The notes beneath the pieces were generated by a model that saw only the letters and a program-made list of their open reading frames with translations, had not been told where the DNA came from and did not search any database. Shown one piece after another: positions 23,512-32,364 of a stretch of DNA of 64,000 nt (position 1 is its first letter; every line of letters begins with the position of its first letter). A program made the translations under genes and the position numbers. The DNA is from Reyranella sp. (GTDB lineage: Bacteria; Pseudomonadota; Alphaproteobacteria; Reyranellales; Reyranellaceae), in the NCBI RefSeq assembly GCF_004297405.1, contig NZ_SCVC01000011.1, positions 124,001 through 188,000 on the forward strand, in the 5' to 3' direction.

Positions 23512-24492
23512 ATGAAGTACGGACCGCTCGGCCGCTCGGGCCTGATCGTCAGCAGGATCTGCCTCGGTGGCAATTCCTGGGGGGCTAAGGGCCGTCGCGG
23601 CTGGGGTAAGTTCGACGAGACCGAGGCGCCGGCCTACTTCAAGCGTGCTCTCGATGTCGGCATCACCTTCTTCGACACGGCGGACACCTACAATTTCGGC
23701 CGATCCGAGGAGATCATGGGCGCCACGCTCATGAAGATGACGAAGCGCGAGGAGATCGTGCTCTCGACCAAGGTCGGCATCCGGATGAGCGGCGTCGCCA
23801 ACGACGTAGGCACTGGCCGCAAGCATCTGATGGCGTCGGTCGATGCCCAGCTCAAGCGTCTGCAGACCGACTATATCGACGTTTATCAAGTCCACCGCCT
23901 CGATCCGCACACGCCGATCGAGGAAACCATGTACTCGCTCGACCAGATCGTGCGCTCCGGCAAGGTGCGCTACATCGGCGGTTCGACCATGCCGGCCTAC
24001 AAGTTTGCGCAGATGGTGATGGTGGCTGACTGGAAGGGCTATGCAAGGCCGATTGCCATGCAGAATCTCTACAACCTCATCCAGCGTGAGGAGGAGCGGG
24101 AGATGAACCGGCTTTGCCACGAGCAGGGTGTCGGCCTCATCCCCTATTCACCACTGGCGCGCGGGTTCCTGGCTGGCAATCGCAGCAAGGAAGGCGGGGG
24201 CAGCACCGAGCGCTCGAAGAACGATACGGTGGTGCAGGCCGGCACTTATCGCGACAGCGACTGGGAAGTCGTGAAGCGCCTGAAGAAGATCGCCAAAGCC
24301 AAGGATGCGACGCCTGCCCAGGTGGCGCTCGCGTGGCTGTTGCACAAGCCCTACATGGGCGCGCCGATCATCGGCGCGACCGGGCTGGACCAGCTCACTT
24401 CGGCCGCGAAGTCGACCGACATCGTGCTGACCGCCGAGGAGTGCAAGGCGCTCGAAGAGCCCTATCAGTTCCGGGTGTCGCCGGAGAGCTGA
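23512..24492 (+). CDS. Aldo/keto reductase
   Basis: 326-residue NADPH-dependent TIM-barrel reductase. The catalytic tetrad is visible: Asp and Tyr in FDTADTYNFGRSEE, Lys in LSTKVGIRM, and His in YQVHRLDPHTP. GATGLDQLTSAAKSTDI near the C terminus is the cofactor-phosphate region. GGGGGAG lies eight bases before the ATG. The group reduces aldehydes or ketones of sugars and xenobiotics. Its last 28 bases overlap the end of the convergent MFS gene. Substrate not evident. Confidence 0.92.
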   Translation: MKYGPLGRSGLIVSRICLGGNSWGAKGRRGWGKFDETEAPAYFKRALDVGITFFDTADTYNFGRSEEIMGATLMKMTKREEIVLSTKVGIRMSGVANDVGTGRKHLMASVDAQLKRLQTDYIDVYQVHRLDPHTPIEETMYSLDQIVRSGKVRYIGGSTMPAYKFAQMVMVADWKGYARPIAMQNLYNLIQREEEREMNRLCHEQGVGLIPYSPLARGFLAGNRSKEGGGSTERSKNDTVVQAGTYRDSDWEVVKRLKKIAKAKDATPAQVALAWLLHKPYMGAPIIGATGLDQLTSAAKSTDIVLTAEECKALEEPYQFRVSPES

Positions 24493-25676
24493 CTGCGCCG
24501 GGCGATCGCCGCCGAGAACCAGAAGGCCAGCAGCGGCAGGAACACGGCGGCCGCCCAGAAGACGGGCGGTGCACCCCAGCGATCGACGATCGGCGCGGCG
24601 ATGGGCACGCCGATCGCCTGACCGACGAACAGACAGAGCGCGAAGAGAGCCATGCCGGCGCCACGGGCCTCCGGTGCCATCTGCGTACCGTTGGTCTGCA
24701 GCGTGTTGTGCAGCATGTAGAACGACACGCCCGAAACGACGATGGCGGCGAACTCGACCTCGGCGGTCGGTGCGAGCGCCATCGCGGCAAAGGCGATGCC
24801 GAGGCCAGCTCCACCCCAAGTACAAAGCCCGCGTTCGCCCAGTATGCGCACGAGATGGTGGGCCACCATGACGTAGAGGAAGCCACCGGCGCCGAAGGCC
24901 GCGACGGCGAGGCCGATCGCTGCGAAGCCCATGTCGAAACGCTGATGCAGGTCGGCGCCGACGAAGGTGAAGGCTCCCCAGAAGACGCCGCCTTCCAGGG
25001 CAACGACGATGATGACGGTGAGAGCCCAGGGCCGTCGCAGGACACGGAACATCTGTCCTATCATCGACCCCTGGGTGCGTTCGGTCCGCCGGGCGATCTC
25101 TGGCCGCGCGCGCATGACGGCGAACAGGGCGACGCCTGCCATGACATAGATGGCGGCCAGCACCCAGAAGACCGAGCGCCAGCCCAGCCAGTCGCCGATC
25201 GCACCGCCCAGCGCCGCGCCTGTCATCAGGCCGAGGGTCTGGCCGGTGAGGAAGCGGGCCAGCGTGGCCTGGCGCTTCTCGTAGCTCACATTGTCGCCCA
25301 CCCAGGCGATGGCGAGCGGGATGATGGCGGAGCCAGTTACGCCGGTCAGGAAGCGCGCCAGGGTGAGCATGTCCAGCGAGCCTGCAACGGCGCTGAGGAG
25401 GCAGCAGGCAGCCGCGCCGATGCAGGCGATGGCAACTACCGGCATCTTGCCGTAGCGGTCGCCGAAGGGGCCATGCACCAGCACGAATACGCCGTTGGCG
25501 AACAGGAAGGCCGTAGCGGCGATCGAGGCTTCGCCCACCGTGACGCCAAAACTGGCAGACAACTGCACCAGCAGGGGGTCGATGACGCGCATGTTGGCCG
25601 CTGAAGCGAAGGCCGCCACCGACAATAGGACGATCGCGAGCGGCGGGGCGGCCGTTGGGGCGGCGGGGGCAGACAT
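24465..25676 (-). CDS. Major facilitator superfamily transporter
   Basis: 403 residues, about twelve membrane helices. The A-like motif between helices 2 and 3 is GPFGDRYGKMPV, and FLTGVTGSAIIPLAIAWVGD lies in helices 4-5, typical of drug:H+ antiporter-type carriers. The ATG at 25676 is taken because the frame upstream to 25790 is not membrane-like and overlaps the divergent TerC start. No strong ribosome site is seen. It is divergent from terC by 77 bases. Export of a small molecule is likely; the molecule is unknown. Confidence 0.87.
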   Translation of the reverse strand: MSAPAAPTAAPPLAIVLLSVAAFASAANMRVIDPLLVQLSASFGVTVGEASIAATAFLFANGVFVLVHGPFGDRYGKMPVVAIACIGAAACCLLSAVAGSLDMLTLARFLTGVTGSAIIPLAIAWVGDNVSYEKRQATLARFLTGQTLGLMTGAALGGAIGDWLGWRSVFWVLAAIYVMAGVALFAVMRARPEIARRTERTQGSMIGQMFRVLRRPWALTVIIVVALEGGVFWGAFTFVGADLHQRFDMGFAAIGLAVAAFGAGGFLYVMVAHHLVRILGERGLCTWGGAGLGIAFAAMALAPTAEVEFAAIVVSGVSFYMLHNTLQTNGTQMAPEARGAGMALFALCLFVGQAIGVPIAAPIVDRWGAPPVFWAAAVFLPLLAFWFSAAIARRSQLSGDTRN

Positions 25677-25753
25677 CGGCTGCGGGCTTAGCGGTTCGGC
25701 TTCGTAAAGGAAAGGTCTCTTGGCCGTTGGCAGCAATGTCTTATGGTTAGGAG

Positions 25754-26521
25754 ATGATGGAAGAACTCCTCGTCCTCGCCCGCGATCCACATGCCTGGGC
25801 CGCTTTGGCCACCCTGGTGATCATGGAAGTCGTGCTGGGCATCGACAACCTGATCTTCATCTCGATCCTGACCAACAAGCTGCCGGAGGAAAAGAGATCG
25901 AGCACCCGGCGGATTGGCATCGGTCTTGCCGTATTCCTGCGGCTCGGCCTGTTGAGCGGCGTCGCTTTCATCGTGCAGCTTACGACGCCGATATTCTCCC
26001 TGTTCGGTCATGGTTTTTCCTGGCGTGACCTGATCCTGATCGCAGGTGGCCTGTTCCTGATCTACAAGGCGACCAGCGAGATTCACGACCATGTCACGGC
26101 CGAGGAAGAGCGCGAAGCCGACGCCGATACTGGCGGTACGGTTGTCCGCGCGACGGTCGCCGGTGTCATCGGCCAGATCCTGATCCTCGACCTGGTCTTC
26201 TCGCTCGACAGCATCATCACTGCGGTCGGCATGACCGACGACATTCCGATCATGGTGATCGCGGTCGTCATTGCGGTCGGGATGATGCTGCTCGCGGCCG
26301 ATCCGCTGGCGCGCTTCATTGGCCACAATCCCACGATCGTGATGCTGGCACTGGGGTTCCTGCTGATGATCGGTGCCACGCTGATTGCCGACGGCATGGG
26401 CGTCCATGTACCCAAGGGCTACATCTACGCCGCCATGGCTTTCTCGGGGTTGATCGAGGCCCTGAACATGCTGGCGCGACGTGCGCAGCGCAGGCGTCCG
26501 CTGCGCAAACGCCCCCGCTGA
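25754..26521 (+). CDS. TerC-family integral membrane protein
   Basis: 255 residues with about seven helices. The two conserved acidic helices are present: [19 protein letters not shown] and [19 protein letters not shown], each carrying the aspartates thought to handle metal ions. TerC proteins are linked with manganese export or tellurite resistance, sometimes during metalation of secreted proteins. The acidic loop [13 protein letters not shown] divides the two halves. An AGGAG ribosome site precedes the start; an in-frame second ATG follows directly. It ends in a strongly basic tail. Confidence 0.9.
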   Translation: MMEELLVLARDPHAWAALATLVIMEVVLGIDNLIFISILTNKLPEEKRSSTRRIGIGLAVFLRLGLLSGVAFIVQLTTPIFSLFGHGFSWRDLILIAGGLFLIYKATSEIHDHVTAEEEREADADTGGTVVRATVAGVIGQILILDLVFSLDSIITAVGMTDDIPIMVIAVVIAVGMMLLAADPLARFIGHNPTIVMLALGFLLMIGATLIADGMGVHVPKGYIYAAMAFSGLIEALNMLARRAQRRRPLRKRPR

Positions 26522-26564
26522 CGGCACGCTGACAGACCGAGCGGCGACGCGCTAAGCTCGCCGC

Positions 26565-27326
26565 ATGAAGCTCGAGAATCGTATTGCCATCGTGACGGGA
26601 GCCGCGTCGGGCATCGGCGCCGCTTCCGCCCGTCTGTTCGCCGCCGAGGGTGCCCGTGTGGCGCTGGTCGATCTCGACGAGGCCGGCATCCTCGATGTCG
26701 CGGCGGAAATCGAAAGCGAGGGTGGCCATGCGCTTGCCATCGCCGCCGATGTCAGCCGTGCGGAGCAGGTGCGAGGTGGCGTTGCCCATGTCATGGAGCA
26801 GTGGGGCCGGATCGATGTGTTGATGACAGCGGCCGGTGTTTCATTGGGCGGCACGGTCGACACCGTCGACGAGGCCACCTGGGACCGCACCTTCGACATC
26901 AACGTCAAGGGCACCTATCTCTGGATCCATCATGCCATCCAGCCGATGATTGCTGCCGGTTCGGGCGCGATCGTCACGGTGGGATCGCAGCTCGCGCAGT
27001 CGAGCCCGGGCCGCAACGCCGCCTATGTCGCTTCCAAAGGCGCCATCGCTTCTTTCACCAAGACCATGGCGGTCGACCATGCGGCGCAGGGTATCCGCGT
27101 CAACGCGTTGATGCCGGGTGTCATCGATACGCCTATGCCGGTCCGTTCGCTGAAGCGCTACGCCGACCCCGAGGCGATGCGTGCCTTCTGGAAGCAGCGT
27201 CACCCGATGGGCCGCATCGGCAAGCCGGAGGAAGTGGCTCGCGCCGCGCTCTTCCTGGCAAGCGACGACTCGTCCTTTGTCACCGGCACGCTGCTGTTCA
27301 TCGACGGCGGCTGGACGGCGCACTGA
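26565..27326 (+). CDS. SDR-family NAD(P)-dependent oxidoreductase
   Basis: 253 residues of a classical short-chain dehydrogenase: TGAASGIGAAS nucleotide motif, Asp in LVDLDEAG favouring NAD, a Ser in VGSQLAQS and the YVASKGAIA active site (Tyr, Lys), and MPGVIDTPM near the substrate loop. Its stop shares a base with the start of the phytanoyl-CoA-dioxygenase-like gene (TGATG), so the two are translated together. Together with that gene and a deacetylase it forms an operon, probably for oxidation of a hydroxylated small molecule. Confidence 0.92.
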   Translation: MKLENRIAIVTGAASGIGAASARLFAAEGARVALVDLDEAGILDVAAEIESEGGHALAIAADVSRAEQVRGGVAHVMEQWGRIDVLMTAAGVSLGGTVDTVDEATWDRTFDINVKGTYLWIHHAIQPMIAAGSGAIVTVGSQLAQSSPGRNAAYVASKGAIASFTKTMAVDHAAQGIRVNALMPGVIDTPMPVRSLKRYADPEAMRAFWKQRHPMGRIGKPEEVARAALFLASDDSSFVTGTLLFIDGGWTAH

Positions 27327-28168
27327 TGCCCCGGAAGCTCTCTGCCCAACAGATCGCCCAGTACGAACGCGACGGCTATGTCTGTCCCGTCGATGCTTTT
27401 TCGACGGAGCGGACGTGCGCCTGGCGTGACAGGCTCGAGGCCTTCGAGCGGGCACAGGGCCAGAAAATGACGCGCGGCCACAACTTCAAGCCGCATCTCC
27501 TCTTCCCCTGGGTCGACGAGATCGTGCACGCGCCCGAGGTGCTGGATGCCGTGGAGGATCTGATCGGACCCGATATCCGGCTGTTCCATCTCACGGTGTG
27601 GCCCAAAGACGCCGGCTCCGGTGCCTATGTGAGCTGGCACCAGGACGCGACATATTTTGCGCTGGAGCCGGCCTGTCATGTCACCGCGTGGGTGGCGCTC
27701 ACCGACGCGCCTGTCGAGGCGGGTTGCATGGAGGTCGTGCCGGGCTCGCACAAGCTCGGCCAGCTCCCGCACGCGGAGATGCAGGATCCCGAAAACCTGT
27801 TGTCGCGCGGTCAGGAACTGGCGGTCGACGTCGATCGTATGAAGACAGCCTTCATGCCGGTGAAGGCGGGCCAGTTCTCGCTGCACCATACGCATCTCGT
27901 CCACAATTCACGGCCCAACCGATCCAACGATCGGCGCATCGGGCTCGGCATCAGCTATATCCCGACCTGGGCGCGCTGCACTTCGGCCACCCGGGTGACA
28001 GCGATGCTGGTGCGTGGCGAGGACAAGTACCGGCACTTCGACGACGAGCGTCGTCCGACGCAGGAAGCTGGCGCGGAAGAACGCGCTTTCCATGCCGACG
28101 CCGTCGCGCGCTTCCGGGCCATGAACGCCAATGAAACCGAGAACAAAGTAGCGGTCGTCAAGAGGTAG
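27326..28168 (+). CDS. Phytanoyl-CoA dioxygenase (PhyH)-family Fe(II)/2-oxoglutarate oxygenase
   Basis: 280 residues with the double-stranded beta-helix fold. The metal-binding HxD is in SWHQDATYF (His105, Asp107), and the distal histidine with the 2-oxoglutarate arginine lies in HHTHLVHNSRPN (near His190/His193, Arg196). ALTDAPVEAGCMEVVPGSHKLG is the segment conserved in the family. It would hydroxylate a small substrate. It starts by TGATG overlap with the SDR gene; two bases after its stop comes the polysaccharide deacetylase gene. Confidence 0.88.
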   Translation: MPRKLSAQQIAQYERDGYVCPVDAFSTERTCAWRDRLEAFERAQGQKMTRGHNFKPHLLFPWVDEIVHAPEVLDAVEDLIGPDIRLFHLTVWPKDAGSGAYVSWHQDATYFALEPACHVTAWVALTDAPVEAGCMEVVPGSHKLGQLPHAEMQDPENLLSRGQELAVDVDRMKTAFMPVKAGQFSLHHTHLVHNSRPNRSNDRRIGLGISYIPTWARCTSATRVTAMLVRGEDKYRHFDDERRPTQEAGAEERAFHADAVARFRAMNANETENKVAVVKR

Positions 28169-28170
28169 CC

Positions 28171-29085
28171 ATGCACACGATTCGTCTGCCGTATCACGAC
28201 CGCTACGCCTATTCGCCCATCACTGAACGCAAAGACTATTCTTGGCCCGAGGGTAAACGGCTGGCCGTCTATCTCGGCCTCAACATCGAGCATTTTGCGT
28301 TTGGAGCGGGCGAGGGACATCTGCTCACGGTCGCCAATCCGCCGCCTGATCCGCGAACCTTTGCCTGGCGCGACTACGGTAACCGCGTCGGTGTGTGGCG
28401 CTGCCTCGACCTGTTCGACGAACTCAATCTGCCGGCCGCGCATTTGATCAACACCACTGTGTTCGACTATGCGCCGCAGATCGTCGATGCCCTGAAGGCG
28501 CGCGGCGATGAATTCATTGGGCATGGCCGCACCAATGCCGAACGGCATGGCCATATGTGGGAGGCCGACGAGAAGCGCTTCCTCGAAGAAGTACGCGACG
28601 CCATCGAGAAGGCGAGCGGCAAGCGGCCCCGTGGCTGGATGGCGCCCTGGATGGCTTCGACGCGCTGGACGCCGGATCTCCTCAAGGAGGTGGGCTTCGA
28701 CTTCCTGATGGACTGGCCCGCCGACGACCAACCGCTCTGGATGAAGACACGCTCGGGCCCGCTGATGAGCGTGCCCTATCCGATCGAAATCAACGACAGC
28801 CCGCAGGTACTGGTGCGCCACCACACGCCCGAACAGTTCCGCGACTTCATCATCGGCCAGTTCGAGGAGCTGCTGCACCAGTCGGCCAAGCAGCCGCTGG
28901 TCTGCGGCATTGCCCTGCACACGATGATCGTGGGGCAGCCCTATCGGCTGCGCATGCTGCGCGAGGCGCTGCAGCACATCGCCAACCACCCGCAGAAGGA
29001 CAAGGTCTGGTTCACCCGGCCCTCGGACATCTACGATCATTGCGCGGCGTTGCCCAAAGGCACGATGGTGCCGCCGCCGGCCTAG
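28171..29085 (+). CDS. Polysaccharide deacetylase-family protein (allantoinase PuuE-like branch)
   Basis: 304 residues of a NodB-type barrel. The opening HDRYAYSPITERKDYSWPEGKR is typical of the branch that includes cofactor-independent allantoinase and cyclic-imidase-like enzymes rather than sugar deacetylases, and GHGRTNAERHGHMWEAD carries metal or catalytic histidines. There is no signal peptide, so it is cytosolic, which supports a small-molecule amide or imide substrate. It is the last gene of the SDR-PhyH operon. Hydrolysis of a C-N bond is inferred. Confidence 0.82.
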   Translation: MHTIRLPYHDRYAYSPITERKDYSWPEGKRLAVYLGLNIEHFAFGAGEGHLLTVANPPPDPRTFAWRDYGNRVGVWRCLDLFDELNLPAAHLINTTVFDYAPQIVDALKARGDEFIGHGRTNAERHGHMWEADEKRFLEEVRDAIEKASGKRPRGWMAPWMASTRWTPDLLKEVGFDFLMDWPADDQPLWMKTRSGPLMSVPYPIEINDSPQVLVRHHTPEQFRDFIIGQFEELLHQSAKQPLVCGIALHTMIVGQPYRLRMLREALQHIANHPQKDKVWFTRPSDIYDHCAALPKGTMVPPPA

Positions 29086-29088
29086 ACC

Positions 29089-29880
29089 CTACTCGGGGCT
29101 GACGATGACGCCCAGCTGTTCGAGAAGTTCCGTTTGCTGGCTCTCGCCGATCATCAGCCCGGCATAGCCGGAGAGCACGACGAGGTTCAGTCCGGAAATC
29201 GTCGTGCCCCGAAGATCGGCGCGGGTCAGGTTGGCTCGTTCCCATTCGACCTTTTCGAGTGAGCAATCGCGCAGGATCGCGTCGGTGAGATTGACGTCGA
29301 ACAGGGCTGTGTCGAGAAACTTGCAGGTCTGGAACTTGCAGGTTTCGAGCGACACGCCGGAGAAGTCGGTGAAGGTGAAGTTGCAAGCCTCGAAACGTGC
29401 CCGCGTGATGATCACCCGCTTCGAGACGGCCTTGGTGAACGTGGAAGCGTGAAAGCGCACCCCGCGGAAGCTGCACTCCCTGGCCCGGAAGTCGTGCATG
29501 TCGCAGCGTTCGAACGCGCCGACCGCGAAGTTGCACTTCTCCGCTTCGACGTCCCGCAGATCGCAGAAGGCGAAGGTGCATCCCTTCTTCTGGTCGGTGT
29601 CGAAAAAGCTGGTGGCCTGAAACCGGGCGCCGGGGAACTTGCAACTGGCAAACCGGCCGGGTGAAAAGCGGCAATCCTTGAACTGCGCCCCGGAAAAATC
29701 GGCGCCGCGGATGGCCGGCAGGTCGAAGGTGCAGCCCTCGAAGCGGCACTCCGAGAGGTCGAGGTCGTCGAATGTTACCTCGGAGGTAAAGGCCACTCCC
29801 TGGAAGGCGCGGTCCGTCGCCGCCACGTCCGTCAGCTCGTCCTGGCGAAGCGGCTTGCGTGCAGGATCGGCATTTGTCAT
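29089..29880 (-). CDS. Pentapeptide-repeat protein
   Basis: 263 residues built largely of pentapeptide repeats with the pattern A(F/D)LxxC-F. Examples are LSECRFEGCTFDLPA, FSGAQFKDCRFSPGRF, FEACNFTFTDFSGVS and FQTCKFLDTALFDVN, running from about residue 30 to 230, which would form a right-handed quadrilateral beta-helix. It is unusually rich in cysteine and phenylalanine at the inward positions. There is no signal peptide. Functions in this class range from DNA-gyrase protection to structural roles. Convergent with the deacetylase, three bases apart. Confidence 0.88.
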   Translation of the reverse strand: MTNADPARKPLRQDELTDVAATDRAFQGVAFTSEVTFDDLDLSECRFEGCTFDLPAIRGADFSGAQFKDCRFSPGRFASCKFPGARFQATSFFDTDQKKGCTFAFCDLRDVEAEKCNFAVGAFERCDMHDFRARECSFRGVRFHASTFTKAVSKRVIITRARFEACNFTFTDFSGVSLETCKFQTCKFLDTALFDVNLTDAILRDCSLEKVEWERANLTRADLRGTTISGLNLVVLSGYAGLMIGESQQTELLEQLGVIVSPE

Positions 29881-29959
29881 CGGAAAGTCCTCATCGAGGG
29901 GCTGTCTTTGTAGCGGCTTCGGCTATGTTCGTCCTGCTTCTGCGTGGAGTGTCCTGTCG

Positions 29960-31177
29960 ATGAATTCCCTGCCGCTCGCCGGGTGGCTGGCCCAGGCGGG
30001 CCTGCGCAACATGCCGCTGGAGGACATGATCGATGGCTTCGGTCGCCGCCTGAACGAGGCTGGCCTGGAGGTCGAACGCCTTTTCGTTGGCATGAACACG
30101 CTGCATCCCATGATGCGGGCGCGCAGTCTGATCTGGGATCGCGGCCATCAGGTCACCAGGCATTTCGAGTTTGCGCATGAGGAGATCGATTCGCTTCTGG
30201 TCCGGCAGAGCCCGTTCGCGGCTATGCTGCGCGACGGTCTGACCGAACAGCACTACCGGTTCGATACGGGGGCCGACGTGCCCAACTTGCCGGTTTTCGA
30301 GGAACTGCGCGCTGCGGGAACAACCGAATGGATGGGCTGGGTCCTGCCGTTCGGTGAGCTTTCGCCACGGATCGGCGGCGCGACCGACGTCGAGCATGCC
30401 GAGTCGGCATGGCTGGTGGTTTCTGCAGCGACGAGACGGCCGGGCGGCTATCGCATGGAGGATGCCGCTGAGCTCAGGCAGGCGGTTCCCGTCTTCGCCG
30501 TCGCCGCGAAGGCTGCGACAGCGCGGGCCATCAGCCATGGCCTGCTGGCGGCCTATCTCGGCAACGATCCGGCGAGCCGCGTGCTGGCCGGCACCGTGCT
30601 ACGCGGCGAGGTCCAGAGTGTCGAGGCGGTGCTGCTTCTCGCCGATCTGCAGGGCTTCACCGCGCTCGCCGATACGATGCCCGGTCGAGACCTGATCCTG
30701 CTGCTCGACGATTATTTCGGCTGCATGGTCCAGCCGGTCGTCAGGCATGGCGGCGAGGTGCTGAAATTCATGGGCGACGGGTTGCTGGCGGCCTTCGGCG
30801 TCGTGCTCGACCAGCGTGCCGCCGTCTGCGCCGATGCGCTGGAAGCGGCGACCGAAGCGCTGGCGCTCATCGAGCGGATAAATAGGGGCCGGCGCACAGA
30901 CGGCCAGTCGGCTGCTGGGCTCGATGTCTCGCTGCATATCGGCAAGGTGCTCTACGGCAATGTCGGCAGCGATACGCGGCTCGACTTCACGGTGATCGGC
31001 CCCGCCGTCAACGAAGCGTCGCGCATCGAGGCGCTATGCCAACCGCTCGGCCGCCCGCTCCTGATGTCGCGGGCCTTCGCCGAGGCCGCGACCTCGAGCC
31101 GTGACCGGCTGGTCTCGCTCGGCCATCATCGCCTGCGTGGCGTTCGCGAGGAGACCGAGCTGTTCGGTCTTGCCTGA
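29960..31177 (+). CDS. Class III adenylate/guanylate cyclase with N-terminal sensor-like domain
   Basis: 405 residues. The C-terminal catalytic domain has both metal aspartates (LLADLQGFTALAD near 229 and FMGDGLLAAF), the adenine lysine in LKFMGDG, the DFTVIG substrate Asp/Thr motif and the transition-state Asn/Arg in NEASRIE, so all residues for ATP cyclisation are in place. Residues 1-200 form a soluble domain with LFVGMNTLHPMM, which is repeated in a second cyclase at 61333. There are no membrane segments. ATG at 29960 lies 79 bases from the divergent pentapeptide-repeat gene. The N-terminal input is unknown. Confidence 0.9.
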   Translation: MNSLPLAGWLAQAGLRNMPLEDMIDGFGRRLNEAGLEVERLFVGMNTLHPMMRARSLIWDRGHQVTRHFEFAHEEIDSLLVRQSPFAAMLRDGLTEQHYRFDTGADVPNLPVFEELRAAGTTEWMGWVLPFGELSPRIGGATDVEHAESAWLVVSAATRRPGGYRMEDAAELRQAVPVFAVAAKAATARAISHGLLAAYLGNDPASRVLAGTVLRGEVQSVEAVLLLADLQGFTALADTMPGRDLILLLDDYFGCMVQPVVRHGGEVLKFMGDGLLAAFGVVLDQRAAVCADALEAATEALALIERINRGRRTDGQSAAGLDVSLHIGKVLYGNVGSDTRLDFTVIGPAVNEASRIEALCQPLGRPLLMSRAFAEAATSSRDRLVSLGHHRLRGVREETELFGLA

Positions 31178-31180
31178 TCT

Positions 31181-32344
31181 TTACTTGCCGTACACAGCGC
31201 TTTCGAAGGCGTAGAACAGCGGCAGTGACTTCACGTCGGCGAAGGGCAGGATCTGCGTGATGTAGACGCCGCCGACGCCCTTCTTCTGGTCGATCCAGTA
31301 GTAGGTGTTGGCAAGGCCGGCCCAGGCGAGCCCACCGGCGGAGCGGCCGGTTGGTGCTTCCTCATTGTTGATCATGAAGGAGAGGCCCCACTGCTTGTCG
31401 AGGCCGGGGAAGAATTCGGCATCGTTCGAGAAGGGGGGCGCCGCTGTCTTCAGCAAGGTCACGCGCGACTCGCCCATGGCATTCTTCGACATGGTCGCCA
31501 CGGTCTCGGGCTTCATCACGGCCTTGCCGTTGTCCGCCTTGCCCTCGTTCAGCATCATGCGCACGAACTTGAGATAGTCGCCGGCCGTCGAATAGAGACC
31601 ACCGCCACCCATCTCGAACTCCGGCTCCTGCGGGATTTCCAGCGCCGGATCGGCCGTCAGCGCGCCGTCGGGGCCACGGTGATGGATCTTGGCCATCCGC
31701 TTGCGCATGCCGTCGGAGATATGGAAGGCCGTGTCGTTCATGCCGAGCGGGCCCAGCAGATCGTCGCGCAGCACCTGGCCGAGCTTCTTGCCGGCCGCTG
31801 CCTCAACCATCTTGCCCGCCCAGTCGATGTTGATGCCGTAGTACCAGCGCTCACCCGGATCGAAGAGCAGCGGCGTGGTCAGTGCCTTGTCCTGGCAGGA
31901 GATGATTCCCGGCACGCCCTCGCTCTCCTGATATTTAGCGAGATCGGCATTCCAAATGTCGTAACCGAAACCCGCCGTGTGGGTGAGCAGGTGGCGCAAG
32001 GTGATGTCGCGCTTGGCCTTGCGCATCTTGGGCTTGCCGCCGGAATCGAAGCCTTCGAGCACACTCACGTCGCCAAGGGCAGGCAGGACAGCCTTGGCTG
32101 GTGTGTCGAGGCCTAGTTTGCCGCGTTCGACCTGCTGCATGGCAGCGGCGCCGGTCACCGCCTTGGTCATGGAAGCGATCCAGCCGACGGTATCGGGCGT
32201 CATCTCGGCGGCGTCGCCCAGCACGCGCTTGCCGAAGCCGCCTTCGTAGGTCTGTCCCTTGCGGTCGGTCGCGACGGCCACCACGCCGGGTACGTCGCCC
32301 CTGGCGACCGCCTCTTTCAGAACTTTGTCAGCCTGTGCCTTCAT
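31181..32344 (-). CDS. Serine hydrolase of the beta-lactamase/class C esterase family
   Basis: 387 residues. SMTK (Ser58, Lys61) is the SxxK nucleophile motif, and WYYGINIDW holds the tyrosine that would act as base. THTAGFGYD and GGGGLYSTAGDYLKFVRMML are the usual conserved segments of EstB-like esterases. No signal peptide, so it probably acts as a cytosolic esterase or amidase rather than a resistance enzyme. GAGGAGG precedes the ATG at 32344; the long frame upstream is read-through over the neighbouring permease gene. It is the fourth gene of the TRAP operon, 20 bases after the large permease. Confidence 0.87.
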   Translation of the reverse strand: MKAQADKVLKEAVARGDVPGVVAVATDRKGQTYEGGFGKRVLGDAAEMTPDTVGWIASMTKAVTGAAAMQQVERGKLGLDTPAKAVLPALGDVSVLEGFDSGGKPKMRKAKRDITLRHLLTHTAGFGYDIWNADLAKYQESEGVPGIISCQDKALTTPLLFDPGERWYYGINIDWAGKMVEAAAGKKLGQVLRDDLLGPLGMNDTAFHISDGMRKRMAKIHHRGPDGALTADPALEIPQEPEFEMGGGGLYSTAGDYLKFVRMMLNEGKADNGKAVMKPETVATMSKNAMGESRVTLLKTAAPPFSNDAEFFPGLDKQWGLSFMINNEEAPTGRSAGGLAWAGLANTYYWIDQKKGVGGVYITQILPFADVKSLPLFYAFESAVYGK

Positions 32345-32364
32345 GGCGTTTCCTCCTCTTGAAC

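Noticed and set aside
23431..24120. Minus-strand frame that would place 219 codons before the selenoprotein start and end at its TGA
   Set aside because: The upstream part is antisense to the aldo/keto reductase and not protein-like. Only the part from ATG 23463 fits the SelW family, and the TGA is read as Sec.
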